Shown: positions 1 to 8,578, counted from the stretch's first letter. The stretch is DNA of 64,000 bases from an uncultured bacterium (GCA_948469375.1 CAOKLO010000005.1:31422-95421); one strand, 5' to 3'. Notes: generated from the letters alone by a model not told the origin. Program-made: numbers and translations.

Positions 1-1600
1 CGATGACGTTGTGGGAATCGCTGTTGATGGAGATGGCGTAGTCCCCGGCCTCCAGCACATAAGCGCCCGCGCCCTCATAGTCGAAGGAGGCCATGTCCTC
101 CACCTGGAAGGAGATCTTCACAGTCTCGCTCTTACCCGGCTCAAGGACGCCGGTCTTGGCGAAAGCCACCAGATTGGCGCTGGCCTTCTCAATGCCGCCG
201 TTGGTGTAGGGCGGGTTGTAGTAGACCTCAACCACGTCCTTGCCCGCCACGCTGCCGTTGTTGGTGACGGTGACGTCGAAAGTAATGGTCCCATTACTTT
301 CGGAGATGGGGCCCATCTCCTGCTGGAAGGTGGTGTAGCTCAGGCCGTAGCCGAAGGGGAACTGCACCGTGCCGTCATAGTCGATGGCGTTCTCCGCGGC
401 GGCGGTCTCATACCACTTGTAGCCCACGTAGATGCCCTCCACGTAATTGACAAAGTTGGGGGTGACGGGCTGGCCGTAGGACAGGGGGGACACGTCGTCC
501 AGGTTGGTGTACTGGAACTCGCCGATGTTGTTGAAGGCGGGGATGGCGGTCAGGTCGTACACGAAGGTGTCCACGGTGCGGCCGGAGGGGTTGGTCTTGC
601 CGGTGAGGATGTTGCCCAGGGCGTTGAAGCCGGTCTGGCCGGGGCCGGGAGCCAGGATGACGGACTTGATAGAGGGATAGTCCTCAATCCAGCCCAGCTC
701 CATGGCGTTGGAGGCGTTGATGACCACAATCACTTTGTCAAACTGGCTGGTGACCTTCTCGATCATGGCCAGCTCCCGGGTGGTGGGCTCCAGATAGTGC
801 TTATCCACGCCCAGGTCCTCGGGGTACTCGCTCAGGCGCAGGCCGGAGGCGGCGAACATGGTGCCGCTGCCGTCGTCCTGGAAGGTGTCGGGCACGTTGG
901 GATCCAGGCTGGTGGGCAGGTCGGCGCCCTCGCCGCCCGCCCGGGAGAGGACGATCATGGCCACATCGGAGTAGGCCGCGGCGTTGTCGAACATACCGGC
1001 GGCGTCATACTCGCCGATGGTGGGCTCGGGGCAGGTCCAGTCCTGGCCCATCATGCCGATGTTGGGGCGCTCATCCTTCCAGTCGGTGTAGAACTTGGTC
1101 AGATCCTGGTTGTACTCGATGCCCGCCTGGGAGATGCCCTCCAGCAGGGTGACGGTGGGGTACAGCCCGGACAGGGAGCCGGAGCCGGTGCCGCCGTACA
1201 CGGGGTTGGTGGCCGACCAGCCGAAGGTGTTGACCTTCGCCCCCTCGCCCAGGGGCAGCAGCCCGTCGTTCTTCAGCAGCACGAAGCCCTCGTCGGCGAT
1301 GTCCTCGCACAGGGCGCTGGCGTCCTGGATGCTGCCCTCGCTGATGTCGCCGCCGCCCCGCAGGGCCATGCCCACGATGCCGTACAGCGGGCCGGTGAGG
1401 ATCATGTCCACGATGATCACCAGCGCCACCACAAAGGCCATCCAGGCGGAGCCCCGCACCAGGCCCTTCATGGGCTTCTGGAGCTTAATGGCCGCGATGG
1501 TGACCGCGACGGCCAGCACCAGAACCACGGCCAGGGCGATGAGATATCCCTGGATCAGGCCCAATGTGGTGATGACGTCATTCATGTTGATGCCTAACAT
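1..1600 (-). CDS. Membrane-anchored glycoside hydrolase family 3 protein (partial, 3' end outside window)
   Basis: This is the N-terminal 533 codons of a GH3 beta-glucosidase-type protein running off the left edge. The ATG lies 5-8 bases behind a GAGGAGGA ribosome-binding site. Residues about 10-70 hold two hydrophobic stretches (LIALAVVLVLAVAVTVAIAA and AWMAFVVALVIIVDMILTG), so the protein is membrane-anchored at its N-terminus. The GH3 C-terminal alpha/beta sandwich follows (motifs DEGFVLLKN, RAGGEGADLP, APGPGQTGFNALG, GKTNPSGR), then an FnIII-like domain (PFGYGLSYTTF, NNGSVAGKDVVEVY). The catalytic TIM barrel would come after this and is not in the window. The order C-domain, FnIII, barrel is the reversed GH3 order, as in the complete paralogue at 59164-62259. 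Beta-glucosidase activity is inferred from family membership; the substrate is unknown. Confidence 0.9.
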   Translation of the reverse strand, partial: MLGINMNDVITTLGLIQGYLIALAVVLVLAVAVTIAAIKLQKPMKGLVRGSAWMAFVVALVIIVDMILTGPLYGIVGMALRGGGDISEGSIQDASALCEDIADEGFVLLKNDGLLPLGEGAKVNTFGWSATNPVYGGTGSGSLSGLYPTVTLLEGISQAGIEYNQDLTKFYTDWKDERPNIGMMGQDWTCPEPTIGEYDAAGMFDNAAAYSDVAMIVLSRAGGEGADLPTSLDPNVPDTFQDDGSGTMFAASGLRLSEYPEDLGVDKHYLEPTTRELAMIEKVTSQFDKVIVVINASNAMELGWIEDYPSIKSVILAPGPGQTGFNALGNILTGKTNPSGRTVDTFVYDLTAIPAFNNIGEFQYTNLDDVSPLSYGQPVTPNFVNYVEGIYVGYKWYETAAAENAIDYDGTVQFPFGYGLSYTTFQQEMGPISESNGTITFDVTVTNNGSVAGKDVVEVYYNPPYTNGGIEKASANLVAFAKTGVLEPGKSETVKISFQVEDMASFDYEGAGAYVLEAGDYAISINSDSHNVI

Positions 1601-1919
1601 TTCTGTTTCCTCCTCATTCACTTTTTGGCGGGCGATTCCCGCCTCTTGCTAAGGAGTCTAGCACAATTTTTTCGCCTTTGGCGTCGATTTGCGCAAACTG
1701 CGGGTTTTTGCGGCTAAACTGCATTTTGGACTGTGCACTCTTGACAAAATGCCCCCCTGCGTTCTTGTGGATTTCCACAACACAAGCGGGATTTTCCAGT
1801 TTTTTGTTGTGAGATTACCGGGGATTGTCCAAGGGAAGGCGCTGTACCGTCGGCGCATCGTCCCTTCCCTTTTCCGGCCCGGTGTGATACGATATCGGGG
1901 CTTGAAAGGAGGCCTGGCT
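1601..1919. other. Intergenic region between divergent GH3 and MATE genes
   Basis: This 319-base gap should hold promoters for both flanking genes. On the minus strand a TGTGCTAGACT element near 1653-1663 resembles an extended -10 for the GH3 gene, without a convincing -35. A short inverted repeat TTGTGGATTTCCACAA sits at 1766-1781. I see no convincing sigma-A promoter for the MATE gene and no RNA gene. An open frame in phase with the MATE gene reaches back to 1689 but lacks a ribosome-binding site there. Confidence 0.4.
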
Positions 1920-3290
1920 GTGTCGCACCGGCAAAACGACTTTTCCCGGGGGAGCATCCCCCGCAACATTATGAATCTGGCCATCCCCATGACGGCGGCC
2001 CAGCTGGTCAATGTGCTGTACAGCGTGGTGGACCGGATCTATCTGGGTCACCTGCCCGGCGGCGACAGCCTGGCCCTCACCGGCCTGGGGGTGACCATGC
2101 CTATCGTGTCCATCCTCATGGGCTTCGCCAACCTGTGCGGCACGGGGGGCGCGCCCCTGTGTTCCATCAGCCGGGGCCGGGGAGATGACCAGGAGGCCGA
2201 ACGGGTGATGGGCAACGCCTTTGTGCTCCTGCTGATTTTGGGCGTGGCGGGCACCGCCTTTTTCCTGGCGCTGAAGGAGCCCATCCTCTACCTGTTCGGG
2301 GCCAGCCCGGGCACATTTCCTTACGCCGACGGGTACATGACCATCTATCTGTGCGGCACGCTGTTTGTCATGATTAGCCTGGGCATGAATCCCTTTATCA
2401 ACGCCCAGGGCTTTGGGCGGGTGGGCATGATGACCGTCCTGCTGGGGGCGGCGGTGAACATCGCGCTGGACCCAGTGCTGATCTTTGTGCTCCATATGGG
2501 AGTGCGGGGGGCGGCGCTGGCCACGGTGTTCTCTCAGGGGCTGTCGGCGGCCTGGGTGCTGGCTTTCCTGACCGGGAAAAAGGCTATCCTGCGTCTCAAG
2601 GGGGAGAATCTGCGGCTGGACGGAACGCGGACCAAAAAGATCATATCCCTGGGTCTGTCCGGGTTCTTTGTGAACATGACCAACAGCCTGGTCCAGGTGG
2701 TGTGCAATGCCACGCTGCAAAATTACGGAGGGGACACCTATGTGGGGGTGATGACCATCATCAACTCCATCCGAGAGGTGTTCATTATGCCGGTGCAGGG
2801 GCTGACCAACGGCTCCCAGCCGGTGGAGGGCTACAACTACGGGGCCGGGCAGTACAGCCGGGTCCGGGAGGCTATCCGGTTCACGGTGGGGCTGACGGTG
2901 GCCTATTCCGCCCTGTTCTGGGTGTGCGCCATGCTGTTTCCCGCGGCCCTCATTCACATTTTCAAAAGCGACCCGGTCATCATTGAGGCCGGAGTGCCCG
3001 CCCTGCGAATCTATTTCTCCATGTTCCTGTTCATGTCTCTGCAATTTGCGGGGCAGGCCACCTTTGTGGGCCTGGGCCGGGCCAAGCAGTCGGTATTTTT
3101 CTCTCTGCTGCGCAAGGCCGTCGTCAACGCGCCGCTGACCCTCATCCTGCCCATTTGGATGGGCACCACCGGTGTGTTCGCGGCGGAGGCGGTCTCCCAG
3201 CTCATCGGCGGGCTGGCCTGCTTTACCACCATGTATCTCACCCTGTACCGCCCCCTGGGACGGCTGCGGGACGGCGGCCCGGCGGCATGA
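1920..3290 (+). CDS. MATE family efflux transporter
   Basis: A 456-residue polytopic membrane protein of the MATE (multi-antimicrobial extrusion) superfamily, which exports organic cations or toxins against Na+ or H+. The GTG start is chosen because AAAGGAGG lies 7 bases upstream; an upstream in-frame ATG at 1689 has no such site. The N-terminus (IPRNIMNLAIPMTAAQLVN, then VDRIYLGHL) is the typical MATE first helix and loop. The second half carries the matching IINSIREVFIMPVQGL and YNYGAGQYSRV segments seen in MATE proteins. Length matches the family (about 450). The gene is divergent from the GH3 gene and convergent with the zinc-ribbon gene, so it is probably monocistronic. The substrate cannot be told from sequence. 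Confidence 0.93.
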   Translation: MSHRQNDFSRGSIPRNIMNLAIPMTAAQLVNVLYSVVDRIYLGHLPGGDSLALTGLGVTMPIVSILMGFANLCGTGGAPLCSISRGRGDDQEAERVMGNAFVLLLILGVAGTAFFLALKEPILYLFGASPGTFPYADGYMTIYLCGTLFVMISLGMNPFINAQGFGRVGMMTVLLGAAVNIALDPVLIFVLHMGVRGAALATVFSQGLSAAWVLAFLTGKKAILRLKGENLRLDGTRTKKIISLGLSGFFVNMTNSLVQVVCNATLQNYGGDTYVGVMTIINSIREVFIMPVQGLTNGSQPVEGYNYGAGQYSRVREAIRFTVGLTVAYSALFWVCAMLFPAALIHIFKSDPVIIEAGVPALRIYFSMFLFMSLQFAGQATFVGLGRAKQSVFFSLLRKAVVNAPLTLILPIWMGTTGVFAAEAVSQLIGGLACFTTMYLTLYRPLGRLRDGGPAA

Positions 3291-3340
3291 AAAGCCGCCG
3301 CCGTTTCCCATCGAGGCTGCGGATAAGGAGCACAATGAAA

Positions 3341-3384
3341 CCCCCGCCGGTCAGACTGCGTCTGACGGACGGGGGATTTTCATT
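3341..3384. terminator. Bidirectional intrinsic terminator
   Basis: A near-perfect stem (CCCCCGCCGGTCAGA against TCTGACGGACGGGGG) with a 5-base loop is followed by ATTTTCATT. It sits between the convergent MATE gene and zinc-ribbon gene. Confidence 0.75.
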
Positions 3385-3388
3385 CTGC

Positions 3389-3784
3389 TCAGCTTTTTTC
3401 CTCAAACACCGCGCCGCAGGAACGGCAGTGGACGGTGATCCGCCCCTTGCCTCGGGGCACCCGCATCTGCTGGCCGCAGTTGGGGCATTTGAAGTAGCGG
3501 TGCTCCCGGTCGTGGGTGCGGCAGCGGAAGGTGTTCCAGCGCCGGGCGATGGGCCGGGCGAGCTGGAGGAACTTGCTGTTCTCCGCCCTGCGGGCCTCCA
3601 GGTTTCGGGACAGGGAGCGGTACAGGCTGACGATGATCAAAATCAGGGCCAGCAGCTCAAAGACCAGCATCCTGGTAAACAGAAACACAATATAAAGAAT
3701 GATGTAGAGCGCCATCAGCAGAACGTTGAGCTGATCTCCTCCATAGCGCCCCGCCATCAGGCGGAGCATCCAGCGGCGGACCAT
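3389..3784 (-). CDS. Small membrane protein with C-terminal zinc ribbon
   Basis: A 131-residue protein with two hydrophobic segments (about residues 20-38 and 40-56), an arginine-rich linker, and a C-terminal zinc ribbon with paired cysteines CPNCGQQMRVPRG and CRSCG. The start follows AGGAGGTGAG at good spacing. Basic residues between the membrane segments and the ribbon suggest that the ribbon is cytoplasmic. Proteins of this layout are common uncharacterised proteins in clostridia. No enzymatic motif is visible, and I cannot assign a function; a regulatory or nucleic-acid role for the ribbon would be a guess. Confidence 0.85.
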   Translation of the reverse strand: MVRRWMLRLMAGRYGGDQLNVLLMALYIILYIVFLFTRMLVFELLALILIIVSLYRSLSRNLEARRAENSKFLQLARPIARRWNTFRCRTHDREHRYFKCPNCGQQMRVPRGKGRITVHCRSCGAVFEEKS

Positions 3785-3967
3785 GGGCGCTCACCTCCTA
3801 TACGCTGAAGATAATTTGGAATATGATTATGATAACGCCCATAAATGAACCCGTCAATGGGGCAACCGTAAACAATATGTGAATTTCTCGACGAAGAGCC
3901 GCCCTCCGCCGGGGTATTCCCGCTTCCCCGGGCAAAAAAATTTCATGGGTTCTCGGAGAATCCAGTG

Positions 3968-3973
3968 TATAAT
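3968..3973 (+). promoter_or_regulatory. -10 element for the sigma/anti-sigma operon
   Basis: A consensus TATAAT sits 33 bases upstream of the sigma gene start, in the context GTGTATAATAAA. No good -35 hexamer lies 16-18 bases upstream, which would suit a non-housekeeping or activator-dependent promoter. Confidence 0.45.
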
Positions 3974-4006
3974 AAAACAGAAACACAAAGAGAGGAGGCG
4001 GCGCAC

Positions 4007-4531
4007 ATGGGGGAACAGGAAGTCGTCCGGCTGATTCGGGACCGGGACTCCCAGGGGATGGAGCAGCTGCTGCTGCATTTCGGGCCGCTGATGCGGTATG
4101 TCATAGCCCCCATTCTGGCCGACCCCCGGGACCGGGAGGAATGCCTGTCCGAGGCGGCCATGCGGGTCTGGGATAAAATCGACCGGTTCGACCCGGAAAA
4201 GGGCAGCTGGACGGGCTGGCTCACCGCCCTGTCCCGGAACGCCGCACTGAACCGGGCCCGGGGACAGGCCGGCCCCGCCGGGGAGCTGACGGAGGAGGTG
4301 CCGTCCCAGGAGCCAGGGCCGGAGGAGGCGCTGCTGCGCCGGGAAGCGCTGGAGGAGCTGCGCCGGGCCATGAGGACCCTTCCGGTCAAGGACCAGGCGC
4401 TGCTCTACCGCAAGTACTACTACTTGCAGTCCACCGAGCAGATCGCCCGGGAGTTGGGCACCACCCCCCGGGCGGTGGAGGGCAGGCTGTACCGGTTGAA
4501 GCAAAAGCTGAAAAAGCAATTGAGGAGGTGA
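4007..4531 (+). CDS. ECF-type RNA polymerase sigma factor
   Basis: A 174-residue sigma-70 family factor with region 2 (CLSEAAMRVWDKIDRFDPEK, WLTALSRNAALNRARG) and a C-terminal region 4 helix-turn-helix (ALLYRKYYYLQSTEQIARE, TPRAVEGRLYRLKQKLKK). It lacks regions 1 and 3, as ECF factors do. The ATG is placed 8 bases after GAGGAGG; a further ATG at 3965 overlaps the -10 element and is rejected. The stop codon lies within the ribosome-binding site of the next gene, a membrane protein, so the two are translationally coupled. By analogy with other ECF pairs, the membrane protein probably holds the sigma factor inactive until an envelope signal arrives. The regulon is unknown. Confidence 0.9.
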   Translation: MGEQEVVRLIRDRDSQGMEQLLLHFGPLMRYVIAPILADPRDREECLSEAAMRVWDKIDRFDPEKGSWTGWLTALSRNAALNRARGQAGPAGELTEEVPSQEPGPEEALLRREALEELRRAMRTLPVKDQALLYRKYYYLQSTEQIARELGTTPRAVEGRLYRLKQKLKKQLRR

Positions 4532-4536
4532 AGAAC

Positions 4537-6030
4537 ATGGATGACCGCCGTTTTGACCAGGACTCCGAGCAGGAGCTGGACCGCCTGCTGTCCGACGAGC
4601 TTTCCGCCCCGCCCCCGGAGGATGTGCTGCGGGAGGTCACTCCCTGGCGTCAGGCCATGAACCGTATTCTCTCGGGGCTGGTGCTCAAAACCCTCACGCT
4701 GAATTTTTTGGGGCTGGACTATCTTTTGCCGGCTGTGGGCCATTTGCTGATTCTGCTGGGCCTGCGGGCCCTGCGGCGGGAAAACCGGGTCTTTCGGGTC
4801 TGGTGGCGGGTCATGCTGGCTCAGACCGCGCTGTGGGCCTTCCAGCTGCTCCAGCGGGCCGCCCCCGGGTGGCAGGAGTTCGACAGGACGGTCCCGGGCC
4901 TGGCGCTGACCGGGCTGGGGTTTGCGCTGGTACTGGCCCATTCCCTCTGCCTGTGGCTGGGCCTGCGCTCGGTGCGGCGGCGGGCCGGACTGAGGCCGGG
5001 GGCCGAAGGGGCGCTGGCGCTGCTGGCGTGGCAGGTGGTTCTGGGCGTGCCGGCGGCGCTGGGGATGAGCCAGATTGGGTGGCCGTTCTTCATTCTCCTG
5101 CTGGCTGCCTATATCTGCATCTTCCGCAGCCTTTACAAGCTGTCGGCGGAGCTGGACGAGGCGGGATATGCCCTCCGCCCCGCCCCCGTCCGGGTGTCCG
5201 ACCGCCTGCTGGTCGGGGCGGTTGCGGGGGCGCTGCTGCTGGGAATTGCGGCGGTCAGCCTGACCTGTAACCGCCTGCCTATGGACTGGCGGCCGGTGGA
5301 CCGGGCGGAACACGATGAAGTGGTGGAGCTGAAAGCCGAGCTGGCCGCCATGGGCTTCCCGGAGGACGTGCTGAACGACCTGTCGGCGGAGGATATTCAG
5401 GCCTGCGGGGGCGCCGTGCGGGTGGTGAGCGATGTGCATACCTACGCGTTGAGCACCACCTTCGACGACAACACGCCAAAGCCGCTGAAAATCACCGGCG
5501 TAGCGGTGGAGCTAGGTGGGGAGCGGGAGCGCTGGCGCATGTTCCACCACTTCCAGTGGGAGGCCGGGACCAGCTTTTCCGGCACCGAGGCCATGCAGTT
5601 CTGGCCCGCCTACCACGTCGGCGACGGCTGGGCCAAATCCGGTCAGGCCACGGGCCGGGTGCTGTGCGAGCGGGACGGAACGGAAGTCTGCGCCCCCTAT
5701 TACTCCCTGGGAGAGGAGACCTTTACCGCCGACAGCGTTTTCTTCGGTATGAGGACCTCCACCGACCTGTTCGCCTCCTTCTCCTTCCCCCGGAACGGGG
5801 ACCGCTGCCGGGGCTACGTCGCCTATGAGACGGCGGAAACGAGGGATGGCTATATCATCGACTCCTGGGTCAACTACGCCCACAGCCGGAGGCTGTTCCA
5901 GTATCCGGCCGCCAGCGCCAAGGAGTGGATTCAAACCCGCGGCATTAACTATGACCTGGAGCCTTTCCTCCTCATTCAGGACGCGCTCCAGTTTTTCCCC
6001 TACACTGTGGATGAGGAGGGCATGTATTAA
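4537..6030 (+). CDS. Polytopic membrane protein, likely anti-sigma or signal partner of the ECF sigma factor
   Basis: A 497-residue protein starting 5 bases after the sigma factor stop. Its acidic N-terminal 40 residues (SEQELDRLLSDELSAPPPED) precede about six hydrophobic segments between residues 45 and 245. A soluble region of about 250 residues follows and is presumably extracytoplasmic; it is rich in aromatic residues (QFWPAYHVGDGWAKSG). The layout of cytoplasmic tail, membrane bundle and sensor domain suits an anti-sigma factor, though no canonical zinc anti-sigma HxxxCxxC motif is present. It is much larger than most anti-sigma factors. The ATG follows GAGGAGGTG; an in-frame GTG at 4528 is less likely. 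The role is inferred from gene order, and the sensor region matches nothing I recognise. Confidence 0.75.
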   Translation: MDDRRFDQDSEQELDRLLSDELSAPPPEDVLREVTPWRQAMNRILSGLVLKTLTLNFLGLDYLLPAVGHLLILLGLRALRRENRVFRVWWRVMLAQTALWAFQLLQRAAPGWQEFDRTVPGLALTGLGFALVLAHSLCLWLGLRSVRRRAGLRPGAEGALALLAWQVVLGVPAALGMSQIGWPFFILLLAAYICIFRSLYKLSAELDEAGYALRPAPVRVSDRLLVGAVAGALLLGIAAVSLTCNRLPMDWRPVDRAEHDEVVELKAELAAMGFPEDVLNDLSAEDIQACGGAVRVVSDVHTYALSTTFDDNTPKPLKITGVAVELGGERERWRMFHHFQWEAGTSFSGTEAMQFWPAYHVGDGWAKSGQATGRVLCERDGTEVCAPYYSLGEETFTADSVFFGMRTSTDLFASFSFPRNGDRCRGYVAYETAETRDGYIIDSWVNYAHSRRLFQYPAASAKEWIQTRGINYDLEPFLLIQDALQFFPYTVDEEGMY

Positions 6031-6082
6031 ACCCGCAAAACAGGGGGAGGGCCCATGCCCTCCCCCTGTTTTGCGGGTTTTT
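6029..6082. terminator. Bidirectional intrinsic terminator
   Basis: A perfect 24-base-pair stem (arms 6029-6052 and 6057-6080, loop CCAT) is flanked by A and T runs. It serves both the anti-sigma gene and the convergent coaX. Confidence 0.9.
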
Positions 6083-6087
6083 GAAGC

Positions 6088-6861
6088 TCAAAGCGGCTTG
6101 TTTTTTTCATAGATGATCCGCAGTCCATCCAGCATCAGGTCGTCGTCCACCGTGATGTCCCGGCAGCAGTGGGATACCACCAGCCGGGCCAACCCGCCGG
6201 TGGCAACCGCCGCGCCCAGGGGCTTGCCCAGCTCCTCCTCCACTCGGTCCAGCAGGCCGTCCACCAGAGCCGCGTGGCCGTAGATGGCCCCAGCCTGCAT
6301 GGCCGCCACCGTGTTGCTGGCGATCACCTTTCCCGGCACGTTCAAATCAATGCGGGGGAGCTGGCTGGTGCGGCTGGACAGCGCGTCCACCGAGAGTCTG
6401 GGTCCCGCCATAATGGCGCCGCCCAGAAAACGACCGTCGGCGTCCACCACGGACATGGTGTCCGCCGTGCCCAAATCGAAAATGACCAGGGGCTTGGGAT
6501 ATTTGGCGGTGGCGGCCACCGCCCCCACCACCAGGTCCGCGCCCAGCTGGCCGGGGTCGTCAATTTTGATGTTTACCCCGGTTTTGATACCCGCCCCCAC
6601 CATGATGGGCGGCTTGTGCGTAATCATCTCCGTGGCCAGGCGCAGCACGTCGGTGAGCTCGCTCACCACGGAGGCGATGATCGCGCCCTCCACCTCCCTG
6701 TGGTTCAGGCCGTGGAGCGCCAGGAGGCTGTGCAGGATCAGCGCGTACTCGTCGGAGGTCTTGCTCCGGTCGGTGGAGATGCGGGCGGTGAGCAAAAGCC
6801 GCTCTCCCTCTATGCACCCCAGGACAATGTTGGTGTTTCCCGCGTCGATGGCTAAGATCAT
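6088..6861 (-). CDS. coaX: Type III pantothenate kinase
   Basis: A 257-residue CoaX, which phosphorylates pantothenate in the first committed step of coenzyme A synthesis. It has the ASKHA-fold phosphate-binding motif DAGNTNIVLG at the N-terminus. Also present are the family motifs GADLVVGAVAA and DLGTADTMSVVD, the latter carrying the catalytic-site aspartate, followed by GPRLSVDAL and ATGGLA. Length is normal. It lies 28 bases after an ECF-type S component, and the two form an operon read from the promoter at 7560-7588. The pairing suggests that the transporter brings in pantothenate. The gene ends just before a strong bidirectional terminator. No anomalies were seen. Confidence 0.96.
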   Translation of the reverse strand: MILAIDAGNTNIVLGCIEGERLLLTARISTDRSKTSDEYALILHSLLALHGLNHREVEGAIIASVVSELTDVLRLATEMITHKPPIMVGAGIKTGVNIKIDDPGQLGADLVVGAVAATAKYPKPLVIFDLGTADTMSVVDADGRFLGGAIMAGPRLSVDALSSRTSQLPRIDLNVPGKVIASNTVAAMQAGAIYGHAALVDGLLDRVEEELGKPLGAAVATGGLARLVVSHCCRDITVDDDLMLDGLRIIYEKNKPL

Positions 6862-6889
6862 AAGACCGCCTCCTGAACAAGGATGGTTG

Positions 6890-7486
6890 TTACTTCTGAA
6901 GAGGACCGGCGGCGCCGATGATACGGACGATAACCGGACCCAGCACCAGGTTGATGAGCAGCTCTACCAGGAAGTTCACCCCGGTGAGGCCGAACAGGAT
7001 ATAGTACAGAACGTCCGAGCCGCCCGCCCAGGCCGTGAGGGTCTCGCGGAAGAACAGCGCCATGGCCAAGCAGAACAGCCCCGTGTTGACCACCGGGCAG
7101 ACAATTCCGGCGCAGGCGGCCGCAATGGATTTTTTGCCGGTTTTGGACGCCCCGCGGTAGACGGCCGCGGCGCAGGCCCCGGCAGCGACGCCCTTGCCCA
7201 GGCACACCAGGGCGGTGACCGGGGGGTTGGTGTTCCAGAGGATGGAGCCGCCCGCGTCCATCCCGGTGATGCAGCAGATCAATACCACCAGGCCGAAAAC
7301 GCCGCCCAGATAGGCGCCGGCGCTGACGCCGTACAGGGCCGCGCCCACCACGATGGGCACCAGGCTCAGGGTGATGGATACGGGGCCTACCTTCGCCACG
7401 TTGGCGACCAGCTGGAGCACGACAATCAGGGCGGTGAAGATCGCCAGCGCCGCCAGCTTGCGGGTGTTGGTCCTTGAGCTTGCCAT
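6890..7486 (-). CDS. ECF transporter S component, probably for pantothenate
   Basis: A 198-residue protein with about six membrane segments and the start typical of S components (KLAALAIFTALIVVLQLVAN, then a GPVSITLSLVPIVVGAALYG stretch). S components bind a vitamin and dock onto the shared EcfAA'T energising module, which is not encoded in this window. Its position upstream of coaX in the same transcription unit suggests pantothenate as substrate (PanT-like). That assignment is by context; the sequence itself only gives the family. The ATG is preceded by AGGAGGT with an AT-rich spacer. Confidence 0.85.
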   Translation of the reverse strand: MASSRTNTRKLAALAIFTALIVVLQLVANVAKVGPVSITLSLVPIVVGAALYGVSAGAYLGGVFGLVVLICCITGMDAGGSILWNTNPPVTALVCLGKGVAAGACAAAVYRGASKTGKKSIAAACAGIVCPVVNTGLFCLAMALFFRETLTAWAGGSDVLYYILFGLTGVNFLVELLINLVLGPVIVRIIGAAGPLQK

Positions 7487-7559
7487 ATTTTATTTACCTC
7501 CTGCTGCTGTCCGCGTGGGTACAGCGCAAATTTGGCCCATGTGAAAAAGGGCTCGGCCC

Positions 7560-7588
7560 ATTATATCCGCCTTTGCGGGAAAAAGCAA
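7560..7588 (-). promoter_or_regulatory. Promoter for the ECF S component-coaX operon
   Basis: On the minus strand TTGCTT, a 17-base spacer and TATAAT lie about 75 bases upstream of the S-component start. Confidence 0.65.
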
Positions 7589-7601
7589 GAGGGGTGATAT
7601 G

Positions 7602-8417
7602 TCATGGGCAAGAACACGATTCGTTCAGAAATTGCTGGACCCGCCGGTTGAAGTCCGGGGCCTCTTGGTATGCGGCGTGCCCCAGTCCGCCGTACATATA
7701 AATCCGGCAGCCCAGCGCCGCGGCGATTTCCTCCGACGCGCCGCCTGTGACGACAAGGTCCTGCTTTCCGCCGATGACGAATACGGGGCAGGTGATTTTG
7801 GAAAGCTCAGGATAGGAATTGCAGGTCCGGCAGGCCTGGGCGAGGGCGATGAACCGGCTGAAATCCTTCGGCTTTCCCACCCGTGAAAGGACCGGAAAGA
7901 GCCACCGGTATTTTTTGAGATAGGCGGGCGAATACATTGTTTCAAACATGTCGATGACAAAGGGACCATACTCCCGCCGCCGGGCCATTTCAACCCAGCG
8001 GTCCAGGACCTGCTCCATGACGCCGTTTGGCCTGGACGCCGTGACGCCAAGCACAAGCTTATGCACAAGGCGGGGATGGCCGATGGCGAGATACTGCGCG
8101 ATCATTCCCCCCTGCGATATCCCAAATACGTCGGCGGTGCCGACATGGAGCCGCTCCATCAAAAAAGCAACGTCGTCCGCCATATCCTGTATCGTATATC
8201 CGTCTGGAACGGCGGCCTTTTTATCAACGACGTACACCGTGTATTGCTTGGCAAAGCACCGGTACAGATAGGCCAGAGAGAACGCCGCGCTTTTGACCTG
8301 CTGAAGGCTGAGCCCGGGAATCAAAACAAGCGCCTTCCCGCCGGTCCCAAAAATGACGCAGTCCAAAGCGGTTGCGTCCTTGTTCACCGTCATGCACCGG
8401 ACACTGTTAAGCCACAT
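7602..8417 (-). CDS. Alpha/beta hydrolase
   Basis: A protein of about 271 residues with the alpha/beta-hydrolase fold. It carries the oxyanion region LVLIPGLSLQ, the nucleophile elbow GISQGG, an acid-bearing strand GGKQDLVV and the catalytic histidine in GLGHAAY. It resembles small esterase- or lactonase-type hydrolases; the substrate is unknown. The start is uncertain: ATG codons at 8417 (MWLNSV) and 8423 (MLMWLN) both lie close to GAGGG, and 8417 has the better spacing (9 bases). The open frame extends to 8531 but that part overlaps the promoter. Base composition is somewhat lower in G+C than its neighbours. It is monocistronic and convergent with nothing. Confidence 0.85.
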   Translation of the reverse strand: MWLNSVRCMTVNKDATALDCVIFGTGGKALVLIPGLSLQQVKSAAFSLAYLYRCFAKQYTVYVVDKKAAVPDGYTIQDMADDVAFLMERLHVGTADVFGISQGGMIAQYLAIGHPRLVHKLVLGVTASRPNGVMEQVLDRWVEMARRREYGPFVIDMFETMYSPAYLKKYRWLFPVLSRVGKPKDFSRFIALAQACRTCNSYPELSKITCPVFVIGGKQDLVVTGGASEEIAAALGCRIYMYGGLGHAAYQEAPDFNRRVQQFLNESCSCP

Positions 8418-8442
8418 CAACATACACCCTCTTTTTATACCT

Positions 8443-8471
8443 ATTGTACCATACAACAACGCTTTATGCAA
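8443..8471 (-). promoter_or_regulatory. Promoter for the alpha/beta hydrolase
   Basis: TTGCAT, a 17-base spacer and TACAAT lie on the minus strand, with the -10 ending about 25 bases before the start codon. The arrangement supports the start at 8417-8423. Confidence 0.7.
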
Positions 8472-8578
8472 AGCCTTTAGCCAGGCCGTCAAAGCGTTTC
8501 CTTGAAATTTACCCGTTGCCGCCGGGAACAAAAGCTGATATACTTGCCTTAAAATAGATGAGACGGGAGGGTGTGCCC

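Noticed and set aside
11-1597. Long plus-strand open frame opposite the GH3 gene
   Set aside because: It is the antisense shadow of a G+C-rich coding region; the minus strand carries clear GH3 motifs and a good ribosome-binding site.
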